This document shows, one piece after another, positions 54,529-64,000 of a DNA stretch of 64,000 nucleotides; position 1 is the first letter of the stretch, and each line of letters opens with the position of its first letter. The translations under genes and the position numbers were made by a program. Under the pieces are notes generated by a model, which saw nothing but the letters and a program-made list of their open reading frames with translations, was not told where the DNA came from and did no database searches. This DNA comes from Plasmodium malariae (taxonomy: Eukaryota > Apicomplexa > Aconoidasida > Haemosporida > Plasmodiidae), in contig NC_041782.1 of assembly GCF_900090045.1 (NCBI RefSeq), positions 645,001 to 709,000 of the forward strand, given 5' to 3'.

Positions 54529-57500
54529 ATGAAAAAGGGCGTTATAAGTAGTAGAGGACAAAATGAAAAGAAATTATTATTAAAAGATGATAGTAATATA
54601 CCACATTTTGAATTTCCAAGTAAAGGTGCATTATTCAACAATTTAGTAATAGAAAATTTTAAGAACATAAATGATATTAATAAATATTTTAGGGAGTCTA
54701 ATAATTTAGAAGAAAGATCAAAGGACAGAAGCAATGGCAATGATCACTGCACTGATCATTGCAACGGGGGTGACCATCACTACAACAACAATGATGACGT
54801 GTTCATAGTGAGCTGTAACAATGTACGAGATGGATGTAAAAAGAAAAAACGAATAAACGGCATAGATATCATACGTTCAGAGAAGACTAAGTCAAAACAT
54901 TATATTAAGGATAAAAGTAATATTAAAAAAAAAAGAAAAGGAGATATGGATAATAACCTGTACAAGGATAGGAAAAAAAAAGCAAGTTATGGAGAAAAGA
55001 AAAATCGAAACAACACAAGAACATTACATTTAACTAACAATATGAAAAAGAAGAATCACAAAAAAGTAATACAAAAATTGCAAAAAAAAAAAAAAAAAAG
55101 GAATGTAAAAAGTAGTAAAACAAAAATGAACCTAAAAAAAAAAAATAAAATATACTATTCGAAGAGCAGTAGTAATGATGATGAATTTAACACGAACAAA
55201 CACATTTTAGCAAAAATTTATGTATCTCTCAAACAAAATGAAAACTCAGTGGAACAGATTAATAATAGCTTTTATATTGAATACGAGGACAATAACGATA
55301 TATACACTGAGGATTATTCGAAGGAATCGCTAAATAGTAGCAAGTATCCTAGCAGAAGTAATCATATCATGAGTTATGGTAAAAGGCACATAAATCATGA
55401 TTACGCAGATGGTTTATATTGTAAATACATCAATAGAGATCGAAAAAATATTTCTAATTCTATAAAACATAATGGAGCTACACTTTCATCCAATAAACAG
55501 TCAAGTAAAAAAAAAAATGTTGAATATGATTGTATTGGTTTTGTATGTGATGAGGAGTACATGTGTGGCAATCTCCATTTTGATGAAAATCATGTGGAAA
55601 GCCCAGACAGAATAAAATGTATAATAAAAGCATTAAAGGAAAAAAATGTAATAAATAAAATGATTCAAATAAAATGTAGGGAGGCTCTATATGATGAAAT
55701 TAAAGAGTGTCATACTAGTAGTCATATTAATAATATTTTTTATTCTTTAAAAAAAAAATTAAAATATAAAAAGAAAAACGTCATATACCCTTTTGACAAA
55801 CATGACACATATTATACATCATACACTGGAACAGTTTCTAAGAGAGCTGTTGGTGGACTTTTAAATTTATGTGATGCTATTTTATCAAATGAAAATGAAA
55901 AATTCAAATATATTGATTTTAAAAAATCATTTTTTTACAATTATAATTTTTTTAAAAATATTTCACCTTATAGTATAAATGGACACGTATTAGGAAAGCT
56001 TAATTATAACACGTATTTGAAGAGGTCCAAGTCTGAAAGCAATTTGTACACAAGGGAGCAGGTCAAATATGACTCTTGTTTAGGCAAGTCTACCAACGAT
56101 TATAATAACGGTAGTGATAAGAATAAATGGAATGATAATACGAGCAGATCTACAAATCAGCAAGTGAAGAGAGGGAACAGGGTAGTTCATACATCCAACT
56201 ACTCGTACAAAAATAATATCAGCACAGTAGGAGACTGCGATAATATTGAGTGCTCGAACTATAGGGCTCTAAATGAAGGTCAGATTGATATTACCACGGA
56301 GCCATATGATAATCGTGTAGTGCAACTGTGCACAGATATGGAATCGGAAAAGAAAGGTTCAATGAATTCTATTCGGAATGACATATTTAATAAAGAGAAT
56401 AACTATTCTATTTGTAAAAAAACTTATAGAAGTTATTCTACAACCATATGCAATATAAAAGACTGTAATAGTAATAACGATAGTAATAATTACCTTGATG
56501 ATAATAGTAGTAATAATAAGAAGAATACACTTATCTCATTTGCTGATATCAATTGTGGTTTCGCTGCAATTAGACCACCAGGACATCACTGTAGTAGAAA
56601 TAATCCGTCCGGGTTTTGTATTTTTAATAATATAAGTGTTGCATGCAAATATATTTTTAAAAAATATGGAATAAGGAAAATTTTTATATTTGATTGGGAT
56701 GTACATCATGATAATGGTACCCAGGAAATATTTTACAACGACAGAGACGTGTTATGTTTTTCTATACATCGATTTGACAAAAAAAAAAAAAAAAAAAAAA
56801 AAAAACAAGAAAAGAGAAAAAGTGAACGGAAGAAAAAAAAAAAGAGGAAGGGGGATAATATCGAGAGTGTCAAAAAGGGTAATTGCTTGGATGAGGAGGG
56901 AGTAAATACCAAAAGGGGAACTGAGAACGATAACATCAAAATAAGCTGTAACGGAAATATCAATGGCAATGTTAGCGGTAATATCAATGGCAATGTTAGC
57001 GGTAATATCAATGGCAATGTTAGCGGTAATATTAGTGGAAATGTTAGTGGCAATGTTAGCGGCAATGTTAGTGGCAATGATATCGGTACCATTAGCAATG
57101 ACGCTATCGATAATGTCGGCGGTAATAGTAGTAGCAACTTGCGAAAGAAGAAAAGAAAAAAGAAGCCGCAGCAATTGTACGAAGAAAATTTATTTTACCC
57201 GCGCACGGGAGCAAAGAGTGAACTAGGAAGTGACAAGGGGTACAAGTTCAATATTAATGTACCACTGGAAAAAGGGTATAACAACTGCGATGTTTATTAT
57301 GTATTTAAATATCTACTCTTACCAATATTGCAAAATTTTAAACCAGAATTTATTTTCATATCTTGCGGATTTGATGCTTCTATTAATGACCCCTTAGGAG
57401 AGTGTAACCTAACTCATAACTTGTACCAGTGGATGACTTTGCAACTGAAAAATTTTGCCAATATCTTTTGTAAGGGTAGAATAATACTAGTGTTAGAGGG

Positions 57501-60500
57501 GGGGTACAATTTAAATTACTTACCAAAATGCACCTTAGCTTGCATAAAAGCGTTAATAAAAAAGAATGTTAATCGAAAGAGCGAATATAGTGATATATGT
57601 AACTTACCGCGTAGAGGCGCAGAAAATGAAAGTTCAAATGTGAACACAAATCCGAACGTGAATGAAAATTTGAGTATTAACGCAAATCCGAACGTGAATG
57701 AAAATTTGAGAATTAACGCAAATCCGAACTTGAATGAAAATTTGACTATTAACGCAAATCCGAACGTGAACACAAATCATAAAGGGGTCTCTGTGCAAGC
57801 GGATAACAATGGTTTGCGTGTGAGCGATACGAATGTTGATACTGTAAATGTTATCGGAACTACATATGACAATACCGCTATTTACACGAATCCGATTGCT
57901 AATAACAAAGTGCACAATCTAAGAAGCATTACTAATGGTACTAACAATATAACTTCTAACGTGTCATCCAATAAAATAACATTATCGAGCAACAGAATGA
58001 AAAGAAGCGTTACCATGTTTGATGGTACTGTTAATAATAATTATCACAAGGAAAAGGATCATAAGAATTTTTACAAATTTAAAGATTATTCAGAAAGTAA
58101 TAATAAAAGATATAATAAAAATTTAAGGTATTATTGTGATAATATATATCCTAGTAGTACAATAGGGAAAAAGAAAGAATTAATAATAACAGGGAAATTA
58201 CATTATTCTACTTATAAAGTGATAAGATATTTTTTATATATATTAAGAGGAGATCCCTTTCATTTAAATATAAAACTACCTCCTTATAATACTTTTATAA
58301 AAAAGAGAAAATTAAAAAATAGAGATTTAAGTCTTGAACGTAAAATTAATATATACAATTCTCCTTATGAAAATGTAAATGATGGTTCTGAATTAATGAA
58401 TATGTATGTTAAGGAAAAAATAAGAGAATTAAATAGAAATAATGAAAGATATGATAAACTATATTCCTTATCATCAACAACCATTTCGAATATATCACAG
58501 AGCGATTTATATCTATCCAATGATGATATGCATTACACTTCTAGCTCTGGTAGTAGTAGAGACATTAAGAAAAAAGTTTCTCTATTGAACAAACTAAAAT
58601 TAAGAATAAATAAACATATGGAACAGGATGCTTCTTCTTCAAGACCTCTTATAGATACAGAGAAAAAAAGGAAGAAGAAGCAAGACAATAAACGTCATGA
58701 TTCCTCTACAAGTATTAATAAAAATGTAAAAGAAAGAATCGAGTTTTGGGATCTCACAAAAATAGCCGAGGACGAGGAAAAAGGGAAGTATAATGAACGA
58801 AATGAGCAAAATGGACTAAATGTACAAAGAGAAGACAATGAACAAAATGTTTTTATTCTTAAAGATATTCGTGGAAATGTCCCTAATAAAGCTAACAGTC
58901 TGAACGGTCTAAATATCACTAACAATCACAAACAGGTGAGGAATCATGGCTGTCTAAGTAGCTTCAATATATCCAACAATCGCGATAATATTAGCAGTCT
59001 TCGCGGCTTGAGCAGCTCATATATTTCAAATAGTAGAGGAGACAGCATGATCAATAATAAAGGCTTGAGTAGCTCAATTATATCCAACAGTAGGGGGCAC
59101 AGTATGAGTAATAATCACGGCTTAAGTAGCCCAATTATATCCAATAGTAGTGAGAATTTGAGCAATCATAGAGGTATATATAGCCGAATTAATTCCAACA
59201 ATCGGGACAATATGAGCAATCGTCGTGTATTAATCCCAATTATATCTAACAGTAGTGACAATATGAGGAATCAACTTGACTTAAAACCAAATATTTCCAA
59301 CACTGTGGACAATATGAGAAATTGTCGAAGCCTAAATAACTCAATTATTTCCTACAATCGCCACAATATAAATAATCAACGTATTTTAAGCCCAATTATT
59401 TCCAATAACAGCAAAAATGGAAGCAATTGTAGGGGCATATGTAGCCCAAATATTTCCAGTAATCATGAAAATATAAGTAGCAATCATGAAAATATGAGGA
59501 GTAGTCGTGAAGATATGAGGAGTAGTCGTGAAAATATGAGGAGTAGTCGTGAAGATATGAGGAGTAGTCGTGAAAATATGAGTAGCCATTGTAATCTAAG
59601 CATTCCCAATACGTCCAACAGTAGAGATAATATGAGCAGCGATCATCATGTTCCAAATAGTCGTAATACCTCGAACAAGTCCGAGATGAGTGATTTGACA
59701 AATATAAAATACAATGAGGACCAGTTTCAAAACTCATTTATAATGTACACTAAGAGGAAAAAAGGGTTTATATTTTTTTATGGAAGTGGACATAGGAATC
59801 AATGGATATTTCCTGTTCATAAAAAAATTACAAAAGTTATAAAACTCTGTTCTGCATTAGAATCTTTTTTTTATGCATGGCTTTATTTGTGTTGCCAGAA
59901 AAAAATATGCATTGCCAGAGAAATGGCAAATTATTCATATGTAATAGATGATAAAGTGAATGTTAAATGTGTTACAATAAATAAGAAATTTTCTGAACGA
60001 GAAGAGAAATTAGGTAAAGAATTTTTGAAATTTACAATTCCTTGTTATCATGCCTTTTTGAACGAAGACCATTTGAAACAGTTGGGTATCATTGAAGGGG
60101 AAGGTAACGTAGAAACTGATGAGCAAGAGGAGGTTATCGAATGTTTAAATGGTAATAAGACGCTACAAAATATGTGCGACGGAAACAATGCATACATAAA
60201 CGAGTGCATATTAGACATAGTAAACATGAATGAGGGGAATGGAAAAACGCATCAAAATGATTACTTATGTGAAGAAGGAATGGACAATCAGATGCGCCAA
60301 TTGGGTGTACAGAAGGGATTCCCAACACATGCACAACAATGTACACAAACAGATATACAATCATATGTACAGGAACTTCCTGGAAATACTAATGCGAATA
60401 TAAATTTAGAACAGAACATCATAATGCAATATTCATGTGAAAAAGATGGAAATAAGAACCATGAGTGCAGAAGCAACGTTAATAACCATGTACAGAATAA

Positions 60501-61674
60501 AATGGAAAGCAGAAGTGTTAGTCGAAGTAGTAGTAGTAACGGTGTGCCTAATGACAACAATAGTATTCAGAGGAAAGGACCTTTTGGAAAAAAGATTAAA
60601 AATGAAAATTTTGCTATAGATAACGAAGAATATGATTTAATGAATATGAAGGATAGTATATTTCTAGATTACAAAAAAAGTAGGAAAAACAAAGAAAAAG
60701 AAAAAAAAACAGCTATTTGTTTAACAAATGCATTAAGTACTATGAGTCATCCATGTGTTATGGATGTAAAGATGGGAATGAGATTATATGGTGATAATTG
60801 TGATGAAAAATCAATACAAAAAAAAATTGAAAAAGCGAAGAGCAGATCTTGTATATCACATGGGTTTCACTTAACTAGTTTAATAGGTTGGTGTAAAAAA
60901 AAACAACAACCATTTTTTATTTCAAAAGAAGATGCTCATTCAATAAAAAATGATGAAGAATTTGTAGAAGCTTTTATGTCCTACTTTTTGGCATGTGACA
61001 ATTCATATCTGTCTGTACTTTTATTAAAAAAAGTACTCATCATATTAGAACATATGAAATATTTTTTTGAAAACCAAAATTATTTTGCTTTTTATGGGTC
61101 TAGCTTATTATTTGTTTTTGATTCGGATCCATCGAAGAATAAGTGCGACGAGGGGGTGTATACCGGCCAAATGAACAAACACAGGAATGATAATACCATA
61201 TATAGGAATGATAACAATAACAGTATAAGTGATAATAGCAATCATATGAGTGATAATTCAAAAGTTATGCTTGTCGATCAGGCAACTTGCCAAAATGAAA
61301 AGAAAAATCAACATAAATGTTGCATTAATGAAAAAAAGCATCAACAAAAATATTCCAGTAATGAAAAAAAGAATTACGAAGAGATATTTAATTTTAAGGA
61401 GAGCATACAAAAACTATTTGAAGACTCATTAACTACACAAGAGAGAAGTACATATATGAAATCTAAGTTAAATATGAAAATTCTGAAAAGTGCTAGTGTA
61501 TATATAATTGATTTTGCTCATGCAAGCTTAAATAAAAATGGAAATGATGAAGGATTCTTGTTAGGTATTACATCACTTATTCGTGTTATGAAAAAGACAA
61601 TAGAAAAAGTACAAACTGTCTATTTGCATGTTGGTAAGGAGGACATAACTTACCCACAATGTTATAAGTTCTGA
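54529..61674 (+). CDS. HDA2: HDA2: class II-type histone deacetylase fused to an inositol polyphosphate kinase
   Basis: Removes acetyl groups from lysines, presumably on histones; in P. falciparum HDA2 silences var genes and the gametocyte switch. Single exon, 2381 residues. After a basic 330-residue N-terminus the deacetylase runs about 335-1010: FDENHVESPDRIK, then SFADINCGFAAIRPPGHHCS with the His-His pair (about 670-690), FDWDVHHDNGTQ (zinc ligands D and H; the usual HHGNGTQ Gly is Asp), SCGFDASINDPLG (about 944, third zinc ligand) and LEGGYN with the catalytic Tyr (about 990). It is split by a 240-residue insert of linkers, a poly-Lys run and an NVSGNI repeat. Residues about 1740-2360 carry an inositol polyphosphate kinase: HPCVMDVKMGMRLYGD (PxxxDxKxG inositol-binding motif, about 2075), YGSSLLFVFD (SSLL motif) and IDFAHA (metal-binding IDF, about 2327). 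All key residues of both enzymes appear present. Confidence 0.93.
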   Translation: MKKGVISSRGQNEKKLLLKDDSNIPHFEFPSKGALFNNLVIENFKNINDINKYFRESNNLEERSKDRSNGNDHCTDHCNGGDHHYNNNDDVFIVSCNNVRDGCKKKKRINGIDIIRSEKTKSKHYIKDKSNIKKKRKGDMDNNLYKDRKKKASYGEKKNRNNTRTLHLTNNMKKKNHKKVIQKLQKKKKKRNVKSSKTKMNLKKKNKIYYSKSSSNDDEFNTNKHILAKIYVSLKQNENSVEQINNSFYIEYEDNNDIYTEDYSKESLNSSKYPSRSNHIMSYGKRHINHDYADGLYCKYINRDRKNISNSIKHNGATLSSNKQSSKKKNVEYDCIGFVCDEEYMCGNLHFDENHVESPDRIKCIIKALKEKNVINKMIQIKCREALYDEIKECHTSSHINNIFYSLKKKLKYKKKNVIYPFDKHDTYYTSYTGTVSKRAVGGLLNLCDAILSNENEKFKYIDFKKSFFYNYNFFKNISPYSINGHVLGKLNYNTYLKRSKSESNLYTREQVKYDSCLGKSTNDYNNGSDKNKWNDNTSRSTNQQVKRGNRVVHTSNYSYKNNISTVGDCDNIECSNYRALNEGQIDITTEPYDNRVVQLCTDMESEKKGSMNSIRNDIFNKENNYSICKKTYRSYSTTICNIKDCNSNNDSNNYLDDNSSNNKKNTLISFADINCGFAAIRPPGHHCSRNNPSGFCIFNNISVACKYIFKKYGIRKIFIFDWDVHHDNGTQEIFYNDRDVLCFSIHRFDKKKKKKKKKQEKRKSERKKKKKRKGDNIESVKKGNCLDEEGVNTKRGTENDNIKISCNGNINGNVSGNINGNVSGNINGNVSGNISGNVSGNVSGNVSGNDIGTISNDAIDNVGGNSSSNLRKKKRKKKPQQLYEENLFYPRTGAKSELGSDKGYKFNINVPLEKGYNNCDVYYVFKYLLLPILQNFKPEFIFISCGFDASINDPLGECNLTHNLYQWMTLQLKNFANIFCKGRIILVLEGGYNLNYLPKCTLACIKALIKKNVNRKSEYSDICNLPRRGAENESSNVNTNPNVNENLSINANPNVNENLRINANPNLNENLTINANPNVNTNHKGVSVQADNNGLRVSDTNVDTVNVIGTTYDNTAIYTNPIANNKVHNLRSITNGTNNITSNVSSNKITLSSNRMKRSVTMFDGTVNNNYHKEKDHKNFYKFKDYSESNNKRYNKNLRYYCDNIYPSSTIGKKKELIITGKLHYSTYKVIRYFLYILRGDPFHLNIKLPPYNTFIKKRKLKNRDLSLERKINIYNSPYENVNDGSELMNMYVKEKIRELNRNNERYDKLYSLSSTTISNISQSDLYLSNDDMHYTSSSGSSRDIKKKVSLLNKLKLRINKHMEQDASSSRPLIDTEKKRKKKQDNKRHDSSTSINKNVKERIEFWDLTKIAEDEEKGKYNERNEQNGLNVQREDNEQNVFILKDIRGNVPNKANSLNGLNITNNHKQVRNHGCLSSFNISNNRDNISSLRGLSSSYISNSRGDSMINNKGLSSSIISNSRGHSMSNNHGLSSPIISNSSENLSNHRGIYSRINSNNRDNMSNRRVLIPIISNSSDNMRNQLDLKPNISNTVDNMRNCRSLNNSIISYNRHNINNQRILSPIISNNSKNGSNCRGICSPNISSNHENISSNHENMRSSREDMRSSRENMRSSREDMRSSRENMSSHCNLSIPNTSNSRDNMSSDHHVPNSRNTSNKSEMSDLTNIKYNEDQFQNSFIMYTKRKKGFIFFYGSGHRNQWIFPVHKKITKVIKLCSALESFFYAWLYLCCQKKICIAREMANYSYVIDDKVNVKCVTINKKFSEREEKLGKEFLKFTIPCYHAFLNEDHLKQLGIIEGEGNVETDEQEEVIECLNGNKTLQNMCDGNNAYINECILDIVNMNEGNGKTHQNDYLCEEGMDNQMRQLGVQKGFPTHAQQCTQTDIQSYVQELPGNTNANINLEQNIIMQYSCEKDGNKNHECRSNVNNHVQNKMESRSVSRSSSSNGVPNDNNSIQRKGPFGKKIKNENFAIDNEEYDLMNMKDSIFLDYKKSRKNKEKEKKTAICLTNALSTMSHPCVMDVKMGMRLYGDNCDEKSIQKKIEKAKSRSCISHGFHLTSLIGWCKKKQQPFFISKEDAHSIKNDEEFVEAFMSYFLACDNSYLSVLLLKKVLIILEHMKYFFENQNYFAFYGSSLLFVFDSDPSKNKCDEGVYTGQMNKHRNDNTIYRNDNNNSISDNSNHMSDNSKVMLVDQATCQNEKKNQHKCCINEKKHQQKYSSNEKKNYEEIFNFKESIQKLFEDSLTTQERSTYMKSKLNMKILKSASVYIIDFAHASLNKNGNDEGFLLGITSLIRVMKKTIEKVQTVYLHVGKEDITYPQCYKF
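56779..56805 (+). other. In-frame 27-base A-run (poly-Lys) in HDA2
   Basis: An uninterrupted A27 inside the deacetylase domain encodes eight to nine lysines directly after HRFD, at the loop between the DWDVHH block and the SCGFDA block. The frame stays open on both sides. Confidence 0.9.
56952..57115 (+). repeat. Coding repeat GNVSGNI/GNING in HDA2
   Basis: Tandem 12-24-bp units (aatgttagcggtaatatcaa) encode alternating GNVS and GNIN tetrapeptides within the insert of the deacetylase domain. Confidence 0.9.
57640..57775 (+). repeat. Coding repeat NPNVNENLxINA in HDA2
   Basis: Four copies of a 42-bp unit encode NPNVNENLSINA, NPNVNENLRINA, NPNLNENLTINA and NPNVNTN, just after the deacetylase core. 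The linking NANPN string resembles the sporozoite-surface repeat composition by chance or convergence. Confidence 0.9.
58930..59640 (+). repeat. Degenerate coding repeat (SNSRDNMSNHRGLSSPII) in HDA2
   Basis: Some fifteen degenerate copies of a roughly 60-bp unit, read as IISNSxxNMSNxRGLSSP. They end in a clean 24-bp array (59465-59580) encoding NMRSSRED/NMRSSREN. They lie in the linker between the two enzymatic domains. Confidence 0.88.
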
Positions 61675-63227
61675 CGCTGTTCGAGGAATGGCAAAATATA
61701 TGTGAATGAGTACATACATTCGTGCATACGTGTGTGTGTATGTATGCACGTACGTACATCCATTTGAAGATCCATTTGAACATATTTGCGTATCTACACG
61801 TATGAGCATAGTAGTAAGAGTTATATTCATTAAATTATTCCCTATTTCTATTATTTTCTTTACTTTTCATTAATTTTATTTCCTTTCTCTTTATTCTTCC
61901 CGAACAATACATTTACATGTAATATATATATATATATATATTTATTTATTTATTTATTTATTTATTTGTTTGCAAATGTACATACGTATAGTGTTCCTAT
62001 TGCTGCTTTACAATATTTTAAAACAAAATTTCCAATAACATATTTTAAAGCTGCTTAATACGCATAGAGAGTTCTAAATACATGTAATACTACTTTAATA
62101 TTTAATATTTTATTGTTCATTTAACACCCCATCATAGAAAAGTACCTTTTTATTTTATCTACTTTATTTTATTTAACTTTATTTTACCCATACTTTATTT
62201 TAATTTATTTTTTTTTTTCTACTTTTCACTATTTTCTACATTTTTTTTATCATATTTTTACTGCTTTTCGGAGTTTTCAATTTGCAATTTTTTAACTATT
62301 ACATGAATGTATGCATTTTGATGCAGCAGGAATGGATACCTTTCGTTAAAATGTAAACATAATATTCTCGTTCGTGTAATATATACATATATGCATATAT
62401 ATACATATGTAGTAATAGTATTCATGAGATGATATTATTTTTCACGCTATATTATGTGTGCGTTACTTTATTTCGCTTAAATATGGCGTCAGAACAAATC
62501 GGTATTATTTATACAACAATTAATTATGTTATAATAAAGTATGTTGTTTAATCATGTCCGTTTCTTCAAATTTTTTATTTCTGTATCGTTTGGGGAAATT
62601 AAGATGTGGAACAAATGCGTTTCTTATTCTTTTCTTTTTTTTTTATTTATGTATATTTTTAGTTAGAGCCTTCTTTTTAATATTTTTATTTTATTTTACT
62701 TTTTTTTTTTTTTTGAACTTGAACATATTTTAAACTTATTTTTTTATGCATGCAAATTTGTTGTACTAATGGAAAATAAACAAAAATTAACAAAAATAAA
62801 CAAAAAAAAACAAAAATAAACAAAAATAAACAAAAAAATGGAACAGTTGAATTAATAATCAATTGGATAAATGAAATAAAGGCAGAACAAAGCACATCGT
62901 GAAAGTTCAGTTCATCTATCCTCCATACCCATTTGAATGTGTCATATTAAAATCCTTTTATTATACAAAGTTTTTCCTTTTTCTGTAGCATACTTGTGGT
63001 ATTATAATAAGCACTATATATATACAACTTATATATATATATGTTTTTATAGCATAACTTTTAAATATTCACTCTTTCTTGCACATATATTAAAAAATGA
63101 AAAAAAGAAAACAAGAACATATAAAATACTTTAAGACGAGGATATAGCAGAATTAAACTTGCACCCCTCTTTTCCAAGCACTAAAAGTCATGCAAATAAA
63201 AAGTACACGCCTTTTCGCTTACATATG

Positions 63228-63263
<36 letters not shown>

Positions 63264-64000
63264 CTGTATATACCTACTTTAGGCAAATTTTTTAAAGTTA
63301 CTCTCTGTTTTTTTTTTACTATATATCACAAAAGATAGTTATTTTTGCTTGATTAAGAAAAATGATTAATCCTTATAGTTTACAACTATACATACCATAT
63401 TACGTTATTTTTTTACCCTCCTCGGACCTTCATATAGTAGCATAAGGAAAAATATTTTTTTCCATGAAATGCAAAACTTGAAAATTTTGTATATAAAATT
63501 TTACTTCACATTTTAAACATATGTTCGATTAATTGCTTATTTTTAAAAAAGATAGTAGCAATTGAGATATTACCATATTTAACTTATAATTTAATTATAT
63601 ATACTTCAACATTTTTAATTTTTAATTTATTTTTTTTTGTTCCTTTTTTTTTATAGCGCACAATTTTTAGGTTAGAATAAAATTCTTCTCATAAACGGAA
63701 AATAAAAAAAAAATAAACAAAAACTTAAAAAAAAAAAACAAAAACAAAAAAAAAAATAAACAAAAACATGAAAAAAAATAAACAAAAACATGAAAAAAAA
63801 TAAACAAAAACATGAAAAAAAAATAAACAAAAACATGAAAAAAATAAACAAAAACATGAAAAAAAATAAACAAAAACATGAAAAAAAATAAACAAAAACA
63901 TGAAAAAAAATATAGATAAACTAAATAATAATAACAAACATAAAAACAAAATTGTAGAAAATTTTTTAACATATACGGTACTGTACATATTATATACGTT
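61675..64000. other. Intergenic region downstream of HDA2
   Basis: AT-rich spacer with (TA)n at 61922 and 63234, a (tttatttatt)n stretch at 61942-61970 and a tandem array at 63700-63905. No gene seen; the window ends inside this spacer. Confidence 0.65.
63703..63908. repeat. Tandem repeat, 19/20-bp unit (aaaaaataaacaaaaacatg)
   Basis: About nine copies differing by one A, which shifts the frame from copy to copy and leaves all minus frames open as Phe/Val/Cys-rich runs. Confidence 0.9.

Noticed and set aside
1..64000. rRNA, tRNA, CRISPR arrays, insertion sequences, bacterial promoters or ribosome binding sites
   Set aside because: None were seen by eye, and bacterial-type signals do not apply to this nuclear eukaryotic DNA. 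A covariance search would be needed to exclude a divergent tRNA or snoRNA.

Overview
This is a nuclear chromosome segment from a malaria parasite (genus Plasmodium). The evidence is the extreme AT richness, the long (TA)n, poly-A and poly-T tracts and short AT-rich tandem repeats between genes, asparagine-rich and poly-lysine low-complexity inserts inside proteins, small genes broken into many tiny exons with GT..AG introns, and a run of genes I recognise: AP2-I (three AP2 domains), MIC60, eIF3 subunit D and the histone deacetylase/inositol-polyphosphate-kinase protein HDA2. From memory this order matches P. falciparum chromosome 10 (about PF3D7_1007700 to PF3D7_1008000). The repeat-rich 1-7 kb intergenic spacers look more like a P. 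malariae- or P. ovale-type genome than P. falciparum, but the species cannot be fixed by eye.

Left third (1-31 kb): small, mostly multi-exon genes. In order: a DeSI/PPPDE-type peptidase (+, 8 exons); TMEM147, an ER translocon-associated membrane protein (+, 8 exons); a roadblock-type dynein light chain (-, 4 exons); a SEC14-like/RhoGAP protein of the ARHGAP1 type (-, 5 exons); a small tubulin-cofactor-A-like gene (-); an unidentified multi-exon gene (-); a RING-H2 protein with tandem CDC48-type modules (+, reading frame broken at a poly-A tract); a FAM192A/PIP30-family protein (+); and two small unidentified genes (+). Exon joins were worked out by hand from splice sites, phase and family alignment recalled from memory.

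Right two thirds (31-64 kb): four long single-exon genes, AP2-I (-), MIC60 (-), eIF3D (+) and HDA2 (+), separated by large AT-rich spacers. The 36.5-43.5 kb spacer is the upstream region of AP2-I and carries a perfect 42-bp palindrome. Two very small multi-exon gene candidates lie at 41.3 kb and 50.9 kb.

The genes do not form an operon; each appears to be its own transcription unit. Themes are chromatin and transcription (AP2-I, HDA2), translation (eIF3D), mitochondrial cristae (MIC60), membrane protein insertion (TMEM147), microtubules (dynein light chain, cofactor A) and ubiquitin/proteasome biology (RING protein, PIP30-like, DeSI-like). No rRNA, tRNA, CRISPR array or transposon was recognised.
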